Assembly (NCBI GenBank): GCA_023434025.1
Contig: JAEYTL010000027.1
Location: 93,878 to 157,877, forward strand
Direction of reading: 5' to 3'
Length of the DNA stretch: 64,000 bases
Source: Bacteroidota bacterium
GTDB lineage: Bacteria > Bacteroidota > Bacteroidia > Flavobacteriales > Flavobacteriaceae
Positions 1 to 8,239 of this stretch are shown here, one piece after another. The stretch's first letter is position 1. Each line of letters opens with the position of its first letter. A model generated the notes under the pieces. That model did not search any database, was not told the origin of the DNA, and was given only the letters and a program-made list of their open reading frames with translations. Made by a program: the position numbers and the translations under genes.

Positions 1-9
1 GAATACAAT

Positions 10-540
10 ATGATACATCTTCACGATAAATCGTTTGAACCCTTTATTTCCTCTGAAGAAATTGATTTTGCTATTTCAAATTTAGCCAGGCAGATGGATG
101 ATGATTTTTTTGACGAGGTACCCGTTTTTATAGGGGTATTAAACGGAGCTTTCATGGTGCTGTCTGATTTGATGAAAAAATACCGCGGCATGTGTGAAGT
201 AAATTTCGTAAAAATGTCTTCTTATGAGGGAATGCAAACGACCAACGAAGTAAAACAGCTCATAGGCTTAAATCAGGAGGTAGAAGGAAGAACCGTTGTA
301 ATTGTAGAAGATATCATTGATACCGGCAATACGATTGAAGAACTGAAAGCCATTTTCAAGGATAAAAAAGTAAAACATCTCAAAATCGCAACCTTATTTT
401 TAAAACCCGATGCTTACAAAAAAGATATCAAAATCGATTATGTCGGTATTCGGATCCCTGATAAGTTCATTGTTGGTTACGGCTTGGATTATGACGGTTT
501 GGGAAGAAATTTGCCGGATGTTTATCAACTTGCTGAATAA
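10..540 (+). CDS. hpt: Hypoxanthine phosphoribosyltransferase
   Basis: Purine salvage enzyme that joins hypoxanthine or guanine to PRPP to give IMP or GMP in the cytoplasm. The 176-residue length is normal for the family. The PRPP-binding motif with paired acidic residues (VVIVEDIIDTGNT) lies at residues 96-108, the flexible catalytic loop SSYEGMQTT at 70-78, and the base-binding PDKFIVGYGLDY at 150-161. The ATG at 10 gives a typical N-terminus, but only 9 bases of upstream sequence are visible, so its promoter and any upstream partner cannot be judged. adk follows 37 bp downstream in the same direction, so the two nucleotide genes are probably co-transcribed. Confidence 0.95.
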   Translation: MIHLHDKSFEPFISSEEIDFAISNLARQMDDDFFDEVPVFIGVLNGAFMVLSDLMKKYRGMCEVNFVKMSSYEGMQTTNEVKQLIGLNQEVEGRTVVIVEDIIDTGNTIEELKAIFKDKKVKHLKIATLFLKPDAYKKDIKIDYVGIRIPDKFIVGYGLDYDGLGRNLPDVYQLAE

Positions 541-577
541 ATCAAAAATCTAACTATCTAAAAATACAATAATCCAA

Positions 578-1153
578 ATGATTAACATCGTTCTTTTCGG
601 AAAACCGGGTGCGGGAAAAGGTACACAAGCAGAATTTTTAAAAGAGAAGTATAATTTAACGCATTTATCAACGGGTGATATTTTTCGTTATAACATTAAA
701 AATGATACGGCATTAGGAAAACTAGCCAAAGCGTTCATGGACAAAGGCGATTTGGTACCGGATGAAGTAACCATACAAATGTTGCAAAGCGAAGTCGATA
801 AAAACCCTGATTCAGCCGGCTTTTTATTCGACGGGTTTCCAAGAACCATTGCCCAGGCAGAGGCTCTGGACGCTTTTCTGGCTGCCAAGAATCAAAATAT
901 TACCGCAACAGTAGCTTTGGAGGCAGACGATGAAATTTTGGTTAAACGGTTGTTAGAAAGAGGAAAAACCTCCGGAAGACCTGACGATCAAGACGAAGAA
1001 AAAATCAGGAACAGATATCAGGAATACAACGAAAAAACCGCTCCGTTAATGGAGTATTATAAAAATCAGGGTAAATTTCATGCCGTAAACGGAATTGGAA
1101 CTATTGCTGAGGTAACCGAGCGATTAAATTTGGTTTTTGATCATTTGAAATAA
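578..1153 (+). CDS. adk: Adenylate kinase
   Basis: Interconverts AMP, ADP and ATP in the cytoplasm. The P-loop GKPGAGKGT sits at residues 8-16 and FDGFPRT, which contributes to AMP binding, at 84-90. At 191 residues it is the short form: the segment around ERGKTSGRPDD replaces the long LID domain, and there are no zinc-binding cysteines. It follows hpt closely and is followed by a strong hairpin with a T-tract (1214-1257), which probably ends the hpt-adk transcript. Confidence 0.96.
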   Translation: MINIVLFGKPGAGKGTQAEFLKEKYNLTHLSTGDIFRYNIKNDTALGKLAKAFMDKGDLVPDEVTIQMLQSEVDKNPDSAGFLFDGFPRTIAQAEALDAFLAAKNQNITATVALEADDEILVKRLLERGKTSGRPDDQDEEKIRNRYQEYNEKTAPLMEYYKNQGKFHAVNGIGTIAEVTERLNLVFDHLK

Positions 1154-1171
1154 AGATTTAATTAGCTGAAA

Positions 1172-1207
1172 TTTGGCAAATTACTCTTAAATTTTTTCAG
1201 ATATTTG
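1172..1207 (+). promoter_or_regulatory. Candidate promoter upstream of the CNNM-type gene
   Basis: TTTG at 1172-1175 and GATATTTG at 1200-1207 resemble the Bacteroidota -33 and -7 (TAnnTTTG) boxes, with one mismatch in the -7 box and a longish 24-nt gap. A start about 4-7 nt downstream would fall at the foot of the hairpin at 1214-1257. Confidence 0.4.
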
Positions 1208-1213
1208 CAAAAT

Positions 1214-1257
1214 AAAGGAGCTGCATCCGGATAGAAGGTGATGTTGCTCTTTTTTTT
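1214..1257 (+). terminator. Rho-independent terminator or attenuator hairpin
   Basis: The arm 1214-1227 pairs with 1240-1253, with one U-U mismatch and two G-U pairs. The strongest segments are GAGC/GCTC and CATC/GATG. The loop is 12 nt and eight T residues (1250-1257) follow. It can end the hpt-adk transcript. It also lies between the only promoter-like boxes visible for the next gene and its ATG, so it could act as a leader attenuator. Confidence 0.7.
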
Positions 1258-1270
1258 CTAAAATCAACAG

Positions 1271-2545
1271 ATGGAAATTGTAATCATTTTATTTTTAATT
1301 TTATTGAACGGTATTTTTTCGATGTCGGAAATTGCCTTGATTTCTGCTCGTAAAAACCGTTTAGAGACGGCTGCCAAAAAAGGGAATCCCTCTGCGAAAG
1401 CGGCATTGGATTTAGCCAATTCTCCCAACAAGTTTTTATCCACTGTTCAAATCGGGATTACACTGATTGGAATTTTAACCGGTATCTTTTCCGGAGATAA
1501 AATTACAACCGATGTGCAAAATGTTGTTGCCGGATTTGAACTCTTAAAACCATATGCTAATTCGGTAGCTGTCGGAATTGTGGTGGTTATCCTTACTTTT
1601 TTTTCATTAGTTTTAGGTGAATTGGTTCCTAAAAGAATTGGTTTGAATTATCCGGAAGCCATTGCAAAATCGGTTGCGGTGCCCATGAAAATTATTTCAA
1701 AAATTACGGCTCCTTTTATCTGGTTATTAACGGTTTCAACTGAATTTATTTTAGATACTTTCAGGATTAAACCCACGGCAGACGGAAAGGTTACCGAAGA
1801 AGAAATCAAAGCCATTATAAAAGAAGGAACAGAAGTGGGTGAAGTGCAGGAAATTGAGCAGGATATCGTGGAACGCGTTTTCCACATTGGCGACCGTAAA
1901 GTGAATTCGCTGATGACGCATCGTAAATCGGTTGATTACCTTTCGTTGAACGATTCTCCGGAACAGTTGAAATCGAAAGTACTGGATGATTTGCACTCCT
2001 TTTATCCGGTTTGTCATGAAAATTTAGATGAAATTATCGGAATTGTATCGCTCAAGGAATTATTCCTGAATTTTGAAAAAGGGGCTTTCGATTTAAAAGC
2101 AATGATCAAAGAGCCGGTATATTTTATTGAACATACTTCGGCTTACAAAGCCTTGGAGATTTTTAAGAAGTCACATATTCATTATGCTTTGATTGTTGAT
2201 GAGCATGGCGTTTTTCAGGGAATCATTACTTTGAATGATATTTTGGAAGCGTTGGTAGGCAATGCTTCAGATTTTTATGAGGAAGAGTTTCAGTTGGTGG
2301 CAAGGGAAGATGGAAGTTGGTTGGTTGACGGACATTATTCGTTACATGACTTTTTAACTTATTTTGATATGGATGAGCATATCAATGATTACGAAGTAAC
2401 AACCGTAAGCGGATTTATCATTACCGAATTAGGCGATATTCCGAAACAAGGACAAAAATTAATCTGGAATAAATTAGAATTTGAGGTGATGGATATGGAT
2501 GGAGTGAAAATAGATAAAATTCTGATTAAAAATTTAAAAGAATAA
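1271..2545 (+). CDS. CNNM/CorC-family membrane protein (DUF21, CBS pair, CorC_HlyC)
   Basis: Integral membrane protein of the family once called hemolysin C or CorC-like and now linked to Mg2+/Co2+ transport. The order is an N-terminal DUF21 membrane domain (about residues 1-190, opening with a hydrophobic helix and MSEIALISARKNRLE), a CBS pair (about 200-330, with NDILEALVG near its end) and a C-terminal CorC_HlyC domain (about 345-424). The length of 424 fits. The gliding protein GldE has the same architecture, but gldE normally sits beside gldD, which is absent here, so no symbol is given. The substrate is inferred from the family. Confidence 0.85.
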   Translation: MEIVIILFLILLNGIFSMSEIALISARKNRLETAAKKGNPSAKAALDLANSPNKFLSTVQIGITLIGILTGIFSGDKITTDVQNVVAGFELLKPYANSVAVGIVVVILTFFSLVLGELVPKRIGLNYPEAIAKSVAVPMKIISKITAPFIWLLTVSTEFILDTFRIKPTADGKVTEEEIKAIIKEGTEVGEVQEIEQDIVERVFHIGDRKVNSLMTHRKSVDYLSLNDSPEQLKSKVLDDLHSFYPVCHENLDEIIGIVSLKELFLNFEKGAFDLKAMIKEPVYFIEHTSAYKALEIFKKSHIHYALIVDEHGVFQGIITLNDILEALVGNASDFYEEEFQLVAREDGSWLVDGHYSLHDFLTYFDMDEHINDYEVTTVSGFIITELGDIPKQGQKLIWNKLEFEVMDMDGVKIDKILIKNLKE

Positions 2546-2634
2546 AGAATCAGTGATCAGTAAGCCGTTTTAGTAATCAGCCGGAACTGAATAAGAAACT
2601 GACAATTGGTAACTGACAACAGAAAACATAAAAA

Positions 2635-3639
2635 ATGACAGAGGGGAATTTTGTAGACTACGTAAAAATATATGTTTCATCCGGAAAAGGCGGAAAGGGT
2701 TCTTCGCATCTTCACCGTGAAAAGTTCATTGAAAAAGGAGGCCCGGATGGCGGCGATGGCGGCCGGGGAGGACACGTCTTTTTAAAAGGAAACAAAAACT
2801 TATGGACACTTTTTCATCTGAAGTTTATTAAACATATCCGTGCGGGTCATGGAGGCGATGGCGGAAGTTCCAGAAGTACCGGTCATGACGGGGAAGATAA
2901 GTATATTGAAGTGCCTTTGGGCACAGTGGTCCGCGATCAGGAAACCGGAGAAATTCTATTTGAAATTACCGAACATGACGAGGTGAAAATTGTTGCCGAA
3001 GGCGGAAAAGGCGGTTTAGGCAACTGGCATTTTCGTTCGTCAACCAATCAAACACCCCGCTATGCTCAACCGGGAATGCCGGTGAAAGAAGTGGATGTTA
3101 TTTTAGAGTTAAAAGTATTGGCCGATGTTGGTTTAGTTGGCTTTCCTAATGCCGGAAAATCAACGTTGCTTTCGGTTATGACTTCCGCCAAGCCAAAAAT
3201 TGCTGATTATCCTTTTACAACCCTGAAACCGAATTTGGGTATCGTGGCTTACCGTGATTTTCAATCATTTGTAATGGCTGATATTCCCGGGATCATTGAA
3301 GGAGCTGCTGAAGGAAAAGGATTGGGACATTATTTTTTGCGGCATATTGAACGAAATTCCATTCTATTGTTTTTGGTACCGGCCGATGCAGCCGATATTA
3401 AAAAAGAATACGAAATTTTGTTGGATGAACTTCGTCGTTATAACCCTGAAATGTTGGATAAAGACCGTATATTGGTCATTTCTAAATGCGATATGTTAGA
3501 TGATGAGCTCAAAGCGGAACTCGAAAAACAAATGAAAAAAGAGTTCAAAGGAACCAAGTACCATTTCATATCATCAGTAGCCCAACAGGGTTTGCAGGAA
3601 CTGAAAGATATGCTGTGGAAAATGTTGAATGCGGAATAG
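2635..3639 (+). CDS. obg: Obg-family GTPase (CgtA)
   Basis: Essential GTPase acting in late 50S assembly and stress control. The glycine-rich Obg fold fills residues 1-158 (for example GPDGGDGGRGG). The G domain has G1 GFPNAGKS at 169-176, switch I around DYPFTT, G3 DIPG at 216-219, and a G4 motif SKCD at 283-286 in place of the usual NKxD. There is no C-terminal OCT domain, giving a short 334-residue form. The ATG at 2635 fits the conserved N-terminus (FVDYVKIYV). The preceding gap (2546-2634) holds the duplicated word AACTGACAA, and a hairpin terminator follows. Confidence 0.95.
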   Translation: MTEGNFVDYVKIYVSSGKGGKGSSHLHREKFIEKGGPDGGDGGRGGHVFLKGNKNLWTLFHLKFIKHIRAGHGGDGGSSRSTGHDGEDKYIEVPLGTVVRDQETGEILFEITEHDEVKIVAEGGKGGLGNWHFRSSTNQTPRYAQPGMPVKEVDVILELKVLADVGLVGFPNAGKSTLLSVMTSAKPKIADYPFTTLKPNLGIVAYRDFQSFVMADIPGIIEGAAEGKGLGHYFLRHIERNSILLFLVPADAADIKKEYEILLDELRRYNPEMLDKDRILVISKCDMLDDELKAELEKQMKKEFKGTKYHFISSVAQQGLQELKDMLWKMLNAE

Positions 3640-3662
3640 TTTAAATTGTATATTTCGGACAG

Positions 3663-3688
3663 AGCATCTTTAAACGGATGCTTTTTTT
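3663..3688 (+). terminator. Terminator after obg
   Basis: AGCATC (3663-3668) pairs with GATGCT (3677-3682) across an 8-nt loop, followed by a run of seven T residues. It lies 24 bp after the obg stop codon. Confidence 0.8.
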
Positions 3689-3805
3689 GTGAAATTCTAA
3701 AATTTAAGTTAAAAAACAGAAGAAAGTTATTGTTTTTTTTGTCCAAAATAGAATTAACAAAAACAAAAAAAGTATCTTCGCAAACAGTAAAAAATTAATC
3801 AAAAA

Positions 3806-5953
3806 ATGAAAAAAATTATTTTAAGTTTTGTCGCATTAATTGTGTTTGCTCCGGCAACCGTTTTTGCTAACGAAGGAATGTGGTTTTTGATGCATATTCA
3901 ACGATTAAACCAACGGGATATGCAAAAAATGGGGTTGCAATTAACTGCTGAAGAGATTTACAGTGTTAATAATTCCAGTTTAAAAGATGCTATTGTTCAG
4001 TTTAACGGAGGGTGTACGGCCGAAATGATATCCAAAGATGGTTTAGTACTTACCAATCACCACTGCGGTTACGACGCTATAGCCGAATTGTCGTCTCCTG
4101 AAAGCAACTATTTGCGTGACGGATTTTGGGCTCAGAACCGTAAAGCAGAATTAAAACCGAAAAGCTTGTTTGTACGTTTCTTTGTGCGGATGGATGATGT
4201 TTCAAAACGAGTTTTGGGGGTTGTGAATGATAAAATGACCGAAGCAGAACGCGAAGCGGCAATTAACAAAGAAGTTGCAAAAATTCAAAAAGAAAATGAC
4301 GGTGGCGGACGATATACCGTTTCTGTACGCCCTTTTTTTCAGGGAAATGAATACTACTATTTTGTGTATGAGGATTTTACCGATGTGCGTTTGGTAGGAA
4401 CTCCTACTGAAAGTATCGGAAAATTTGGAGGAGATACTGACAACTGGGAATGGCCTCGTCATACAGGTGATTTTTCATTATTCAGAGTCTATGCTGATGC
4501 AAACGGAAATCCTGCAGAATATGCTGAGAGCAATGTTCCTTTAAAACCAAGACACCATCTGCCAATTAGCTTAAAAGGGGTACAGGAGAATGATTTTGCC
4601 ATGATTTTGGGTTATCCCGGAAGAACAAACCGTTGGATGCCTGCCGAAGGAATCGAGCAAAACGTAAAATATGCTTATCCTGCCTGGGTAGAAGGTTCAA
4701 AAATGTCGATGGACAAAATGAAAGTGCACATGGATAAAGATGATGCCGTTCGTTTGAATTATGCTTCAAAATATGCTTCTATTGCTAATTACTGGAAAAA
4801 CAGACAAGGAATGATAGATGCTCTTTCTAAATTTAAAACAGCTGATTCCAAAAGAAAAGTTGAAAAGAAATTTGATTCCTGGGCAAACAGTAAGAATAAC
4901 AAAGCTCAATACGGTTCAGTCGTAAAAGACATCAATGCTTATTATGCTTTAACAAATGAAAAAGCAAAGCACGATAATTATTTAATGACGTTTTTACGAG
5001 GTTCTGCTTTTGGAGTATTACCAGGTCGTTTAGGTACGCAGTTGGTAAATTATGCCAAAGCTGATGCAACTCAAAGAACTCAAATGAAACCTCGTCTGGT
5101 TGACATGATTGAAGGTTCATTTGAAACAATTTATTTACCTCTGGAAAAAGACGTTATGGCAGGTCAATTGGCTCTTTACTCTCAAAAAGGGAAAGCCTAT
5201 GGGTTGGCTCCGAGTGTTCAAGCATTAGTTAATGACAAAACAAATTTTGAAAGCTATGCTTCCAATGCAATTGATTTAAGTTTGTTTTCTTCAAAAGAGA
5301 GATTATTAGCGTTTTTAGAACTTCCTGATGAAGAGTTGATCAAGAACGATCCGTTATATAAACTGTCTTCCGATTTGTTAGATCATTACAACAAGAAATC
5401 GGACGAGTTGAAAGCCGCAGAAGAAAAATACCAAACCGGATTCAGAAAATTAGTAGCGGGTTTAAGAGAGTCAAAGTTGAGCCCGATTCTTTATCCGGAT
5501 GCTAATTCAACGTTGCGTTTATCTTATGGAAAAGTCCGCTCATTACCGGCTGACAAAAGAAATGATGCTAAAATAAACAACTATACAACGTTAGAGGGAA
5601 TGGTGAAAAAACACAAAGCAAGCGATCCTGAATTTGATTTGTCACAACCTTTAATTGATTTGTATAATAAAAAGGATTTTGGACAGTATGCGGATAAAGC
5701 CGGTTATATGCCGGTCAATTTCCTTTCAGATAATGATATCACAGGAGGAAACTCAGGTTCACCTGTCTTAAACGGAAAAGGAGAGCTTATCGGATTAGCA
5801 TTTGACGGAAACATCGAAGCGATGGCCGGAGATGTAATTTTTGATGACAAACTGCAACGGACCATTAATGTTGACATTCGTTTTGTATTGTTTATCATTG
5901 ATAAATATGCCGGTGCTAAACATATTATTGACGAGTTAACCATCGTTAAATAA
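3806..5953 (+). CDS. S46-family dipeptidyl peptidase, DPP7-like
   Basis: Secreted serine exopeptidase that removes dipeptides from peptide N-termini, part of amino-acid scavenging in Bacteroidota. It has a signal peptide (about residues 1-21), the catalytic-histidine motif TNHHCGY (83-89), a GGDTDNWEWPRHTGDFS segment expected to hold the catalytic Asp, and GGNSGS at 647-652 holding the nucleophile Ser650. In this family one residue about 18 positions after the Ser sets P1 preference: Gly in DPP7-type enzymes, Arg in DPP11. Here FDG places Gly668 at that point, which favours a hydrophobic rather than acidic P1; this is inferred from memory of the family. The length of 715 is standard. It is a single gene with its own terminator. 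Confidence 0.93.
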   Translation: MKKIILSFVALIVFAPATVFANEGMWFLMHIQRLNQRDMQKMGLQLTAEEIYSVNNSSLKDAIVQFNGGCTAEMISKDGLVLTNHHCGYDAIAELSSPESNYLRDGFWAQNRKAELKPKSLFVRFFVRMDDVSKRVLGVVNDKMTEAEREAAINKEVAKIQKENDGGGRYTVSVRPFFQGNEYYYFVYEDFTDVRLVGTPTESIGKFGGDTDNWEWPRHTGDFSLFRVYADANGNPAEYAESNVPLKPRHHLPISLKGVQENDFAMILGYPGRTNRWMPAEGIEQNVKYAYPAWVEGSKMSMDKMKVHMDKDDAVRLNYASKYASIANYWKNRQGMIDALSKFKTADSKRKVEKKFDSWANSKNNKAQYGSVVKDINAYYALTNEKAKHDNYLMTFLRGSAFGVLPGRLGTQLVNYAKADATQRTQMKPRLVDMIEGSFETIYLPLEKDVMAGQLALYSQKGKAYGLAPSVQALVNDKTNFESYASNAIDLSLFSSKERLLAFLELPDEELIKNDPLYKLSSDLLDHYNKKSDELKAAEEKYQTGFRKLVAGLRESKLSPILYPDANSTLRLSYGKVRSLPADKRNDAKINNYTTLEGMVKKHKASDPEFDLSQPLIDLYNKKDFGQYADKAGYMPVNFLSDNDITGGNSGSPVLNGKGELIGLAFDGNIEAMAGDVIFDDKLQRTINVDIRFVLFIIDKYAGAKHIIDELTIVK

Positions 5954-5973
5954 GGTTTATTATTAATTCAAAT

Positions 5974-6008
5974 AAAAAATCTGCTTCAGGGATGGGGCAG
6001 ATTTTTTT
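5974..6008 (+). terminator. Terminator after the S46 peptidase gene
   Basis: An 11-bp perfect stem (AAAAAATCTGC at 5974-5984 with GCAGATTTTTT at 5997-6007) with a 12-nt loop. The right arm itself forms the T-tract. Confidence 0.88.
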
Positions 6009-6053
6009 ATTTGTAAACTTTTTAAAATTATTTATTTACTGACTTCATTTCCT

Positions 6054-6061
6054 TATTTTTG
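6054..6061 (+). promoter_or_regulatory. -7 promoter box for the TPR gene
   Basis: TATTTTTG matches TAnnTTTG exactly and lies 16 bp before the ATG at 6078, implying a very short leader. No good -33 TTTG is seen at the right distance (TTTA at 6031-6034). Confidence 0.45.
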
Positions 6062-6077
6062 AATTCAAATAAAAACA

Positions 6078-6767
6078 ATGTCATTACTCAAACTGGTATA
6101 TTTTTTTGTTATTTTTCAAATGATAACCAATTCCGATTTTGAAAAGGCAGAGCAATTGTTCCAAAAGGAAAAATATGCTGAAGCAAAAGTATTGTTTGAA
6201 AATTACTTGAAATCAAATCCAAATCATACCAAAACATTGGAATATTTGGGCGACATAGCCGGAAAAGAAAAAAAATGGGATGAGGCTATTTTTTATTATA
6301 AAAAAATAAAAGCTCAATTTCCTAAAAATGCCGATTATCATTATAAATATGGTGGAGCAATGGGAATGAAAGCAAAAGATTCCAATAAATTCTCGGCCTT
6401 AGGAATGATTGATGAAATAGAGGAGTCATTTTTAATTGCAGCAAAATTAGATGCAAAACATATTGAGTGCCGTTGGGCTTTGGTAATCTTATATATAGAA
6501 CTACCGGCTATTGTTGGCGGAAGCGAAACAAAAGCTCAGCAATATGCCGATGAATTGATGAATTTGTCTAAAGTTGATGGTTTTTTAGCCAAAGGCTATA
6601 TTGATGAATATTTTAAAAGATATGTCTATGCAGAAAATAATCTGAAAAAGGCACACGAAATCGGGAATTCAAAAAAAACATTTCAAAAGTTATATGATTT
6701 GTATCAAAACAAATTAAAACAACCACAGAAAGCAGAAGAATTAAAAAGGAAATTTGAAAATAATTGA
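6078..6767 (+). CDS. Tetratricopeptide-repeat protein, function unknown
   Basis: A 229-residue protein with a short hydrophobic N-terminus (LLKLVYFFVIFQMI), which may be a weak signal or anchor. TPR-like helical pairs run over about residues 20-100 (AEQLFQKEKYAEAKVLFENY, then WDEAIFYYKKIKAQFP) and again over the C-terminal 60 residues. TPR proteins act as docking scaffolds; nothing here names a partner. It stands between a terminator and the quasi-palindromic patch before mpl, so it could share a transcript with mpl, but no enzymatic motif suggests a shared pathway. Confidence 0.75.
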   Translation: MSLLKLVYFFVIFQMITNSDFEKAEQLFQKEKYAEAKVLFENYLKSNPNHTKTLEYLGDIAGKEKKWDEAIFYYKKIKAQFPKNADYHYKYGGAMGMKAKDSNKFSALGMIDEIEESFLIAAKLDAKHIECRWALVILYIELPAIVGGSETKAQQYADELMNLSKVDGFLAKGYIDEYFKRYVYAENNLKKAHEIGNSKKTFQKLYDLYQNKLKQPQKAEELKRKFENN

Positions 6768-6770
6768 ATG

Positions 6771-6823
6771 TTGTCTGTTGTCCGTTATCAGTTAACCGGC
6801 AACAGACAACAGATAACAGACAA
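6771..6823. repeat. Quasi-palindromic stutter patch before mpl
   Basis: The left arm 6771-6793 and right arm 6801-6823 are inverted copies (19 of 23 positions match) around a 7-nt loop. Each arm is built from near-repeats of CAACAGA or its complement. The right arm ends 5 nt before the mpl ATG. No T-tract follows on the plus strand. Confidence 0.7.
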
Positions 6824-6828
6824 CAAAA

Positions 6829-8184
6829 ATGAGAACCCACTTTATCGCCATCGGCGGAGCTGCCATGCACAATTTAGCCTTAGCATTACATCACAAAGGC
6901 TATCATGTTACCGGGAGTGATGATGCAGTTTTTGAACCTTCTAAATCGCGTTTAGCTAAATACGGACTATTACCTGTAGAAATGGGTTGGTTTCCGGAAA
7001 AAATTACTGCAGATATTACCGCTGTAATTCTTGGAATGCATGCTAAAGCTGATAATCCGGAATTGTTGAAAGCGAAAGAACTGGGTCTGAAGATATATTC
7101 CTACCCTGAATTTTTATACGAACAGTCCAAAAATAAAACCCGTGTAGTCATTGGAGGTTCGCATGGAAAAACCACAATTACGTCGATGGTTTTACATGTG
7201 ATGCATTACCATAATATTGAAGTGGATTATATGGTAGGGGCACAGTTGGACGGTTTTGATACGATGGTGCACCTCACCGAAAAAAATGACTTTATCGTTT
7301 TAGAAGGTGATGAATACTTGTCTTCTCCAATAGACAGAAGGCCTAAGTTTCATTTATACCAACCCAATATTGCATTGCTTTCCGGAATTGCCTGGGATCA
7401 CATCAATGTGTTTCCAACGTTTGAAAAATATGTAGAACAGTTTGAAATTTTTGTAAACCAAATTACCAAAGGTGGTATTTTAGTATATAACGAAGAAGAT
7501 GAAACGGTTAAAAAAGTGGCCGAAGAAACGGCTAATACCATCCGAAGAATTCCGTATCAAACACCAGGTTATGCCGTTGAAGATGGCATAACTTATCTGG
7601 ATACGCCCGAAGGACCAATGCCTATTGAAGTCTTTGGTGCACACAATCTGAACAACTTGGCCGGAGCCAAATGGGTTTGCCAAAATATGGGGGTGGATGA
7701 AGCTGATTTTTATGAAGCCATAGCCGGTTTCAAAGGAGCATCCAAACGTTTGGAAAAAATAGCCGAAGGAAAAGGAAAGGTTGCTTACAAAGATTTTGCC
7801 CATTCGCCGAGTAAAGTTTCAGCCACTACAAAAGCCGTTAAAAGTCAATATCCGGACAGAAAATTAGTAGCTTGTTTGGAGCTGCATACGTACAGCAGTC
7901 TGAATGCCGAATTCCTGAAAGAATATGAAGGAGCGTTAGATGCAGCCGATATTGCCGTTGTATTTTATTCGCCTGATGCCGTTAAAATCAAACAACTGGA
8001 GGAAGTGACTTATGATCAAATTGCACAGTCCTTCCAGCGGGATGATTTGATTATTTATACCCATCCCGCTGAGTTTAAGGATTTTTTGTTTTCAACAGGG
8101 TTGGATAATTCAGCCTTGCTATTAATGAGTTCAGGGAACTATGGTGGGTTGGATTTTGAAGAGGTCAAACAATTAGTCAATTAG
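6829..8184 (+). CDS. mpl: UDP-N-acetylmuramate:L-Ala-gamma-D-Glu-meso-DAP ligase
   Basis: Murein peptide ligase of the Mur ligase superfamily. It attaches recycled tripeptide to UDP-MurNAc, returning cell-wall turnover products to peptidoglycan synthesis. The N-terminal nucleotide-sugar domain opens with FIAIGGAAMHNLALAL; the ATP-binding P-loop GGSHGKTT is at residues 109-116; the central domain has LEGDEYLSS and the C-terminal domain DFAHSPSKV. The length (451) and the IGGAAMHNLA start distinguish it from MurC, which begins with a GIGG/GMSG motif. The neighbour on the opposite strand (DUF1287) also resembles cell-wall or peptidase folds, but the two genes converge, so co-regulation is not implied. 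Confidence 0.93.
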   Translation: MRTHFIAIGGAAMHNLALALHHKGYHVTGSDDAVFEPSKSRLAKYGLLPVEMGWFPEKITADITAVILGMHAKADNPELLKAKELGLKIYSYPEFLYEQSKNKTRVVIGGSHGKTTITSMVLHVMHYHNIEVDYMVGAQLDGFDTMVHLTEKNDFIVLEGDEYLSSPIDRRPKFHLYQPNIALLSGIAWDHINVFPTFEKYVEQFEIFVNQITKGGILVYNEEDETVKKVAEETANTIRRIPYQTPGYAVEDGITYLDTPEGPMPIEVFGAHNLNNLAGAKWVCQNMGVDEADFYEAIAGFKGASKRLEKIAEGKGKVAYKDFAHSPSKVSATTKAVKSQYPDRKLVACLELHTYSSLNAEFLKEYEGALDAADIAVVFYSPDAVKIKQLEEVTYDQIAQSFQRDDLIIYTHPAEFKDFLFSTGLDNSALLLMSSGNYGGLDFEEVKQLVN

Positions 8185-8239
8185 CTAATGTGGCAATTGG
8201 TCAATTAGCTGCTTTATATCATTACCATTTGCCACATTA
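8176..8239. terminator. Shared convergent-end inverted repeat between mpl and the DUF1287 gene
   Basis: TAATGTGGCAA (8186-8196) and TTGCCACATTA (8229-8239) form a perfect 11-bp inverted repeat that reaches into the stop codon of the opposite gene. The 11-bp word GTCAATTAGCT is also directly repeated at 8176-8186 and 8200-8210. A long T-tract is missing, so termination on either strand is only probable. Confidence 0.5.

Noticed and set aside
1214..1220. AAAGGAG as a Shine-Dalgarno site
   Set aside because: It lies 51 bp before the ATG and forms part of a terminator stem; this phylum rarely uses such sites.
1271..2545. Naming the CNNM-type gene gldE
   Set aside because: The architecture fits, but gldD and other gliding genes are not adjacent, so paralogy cannot be excluded.
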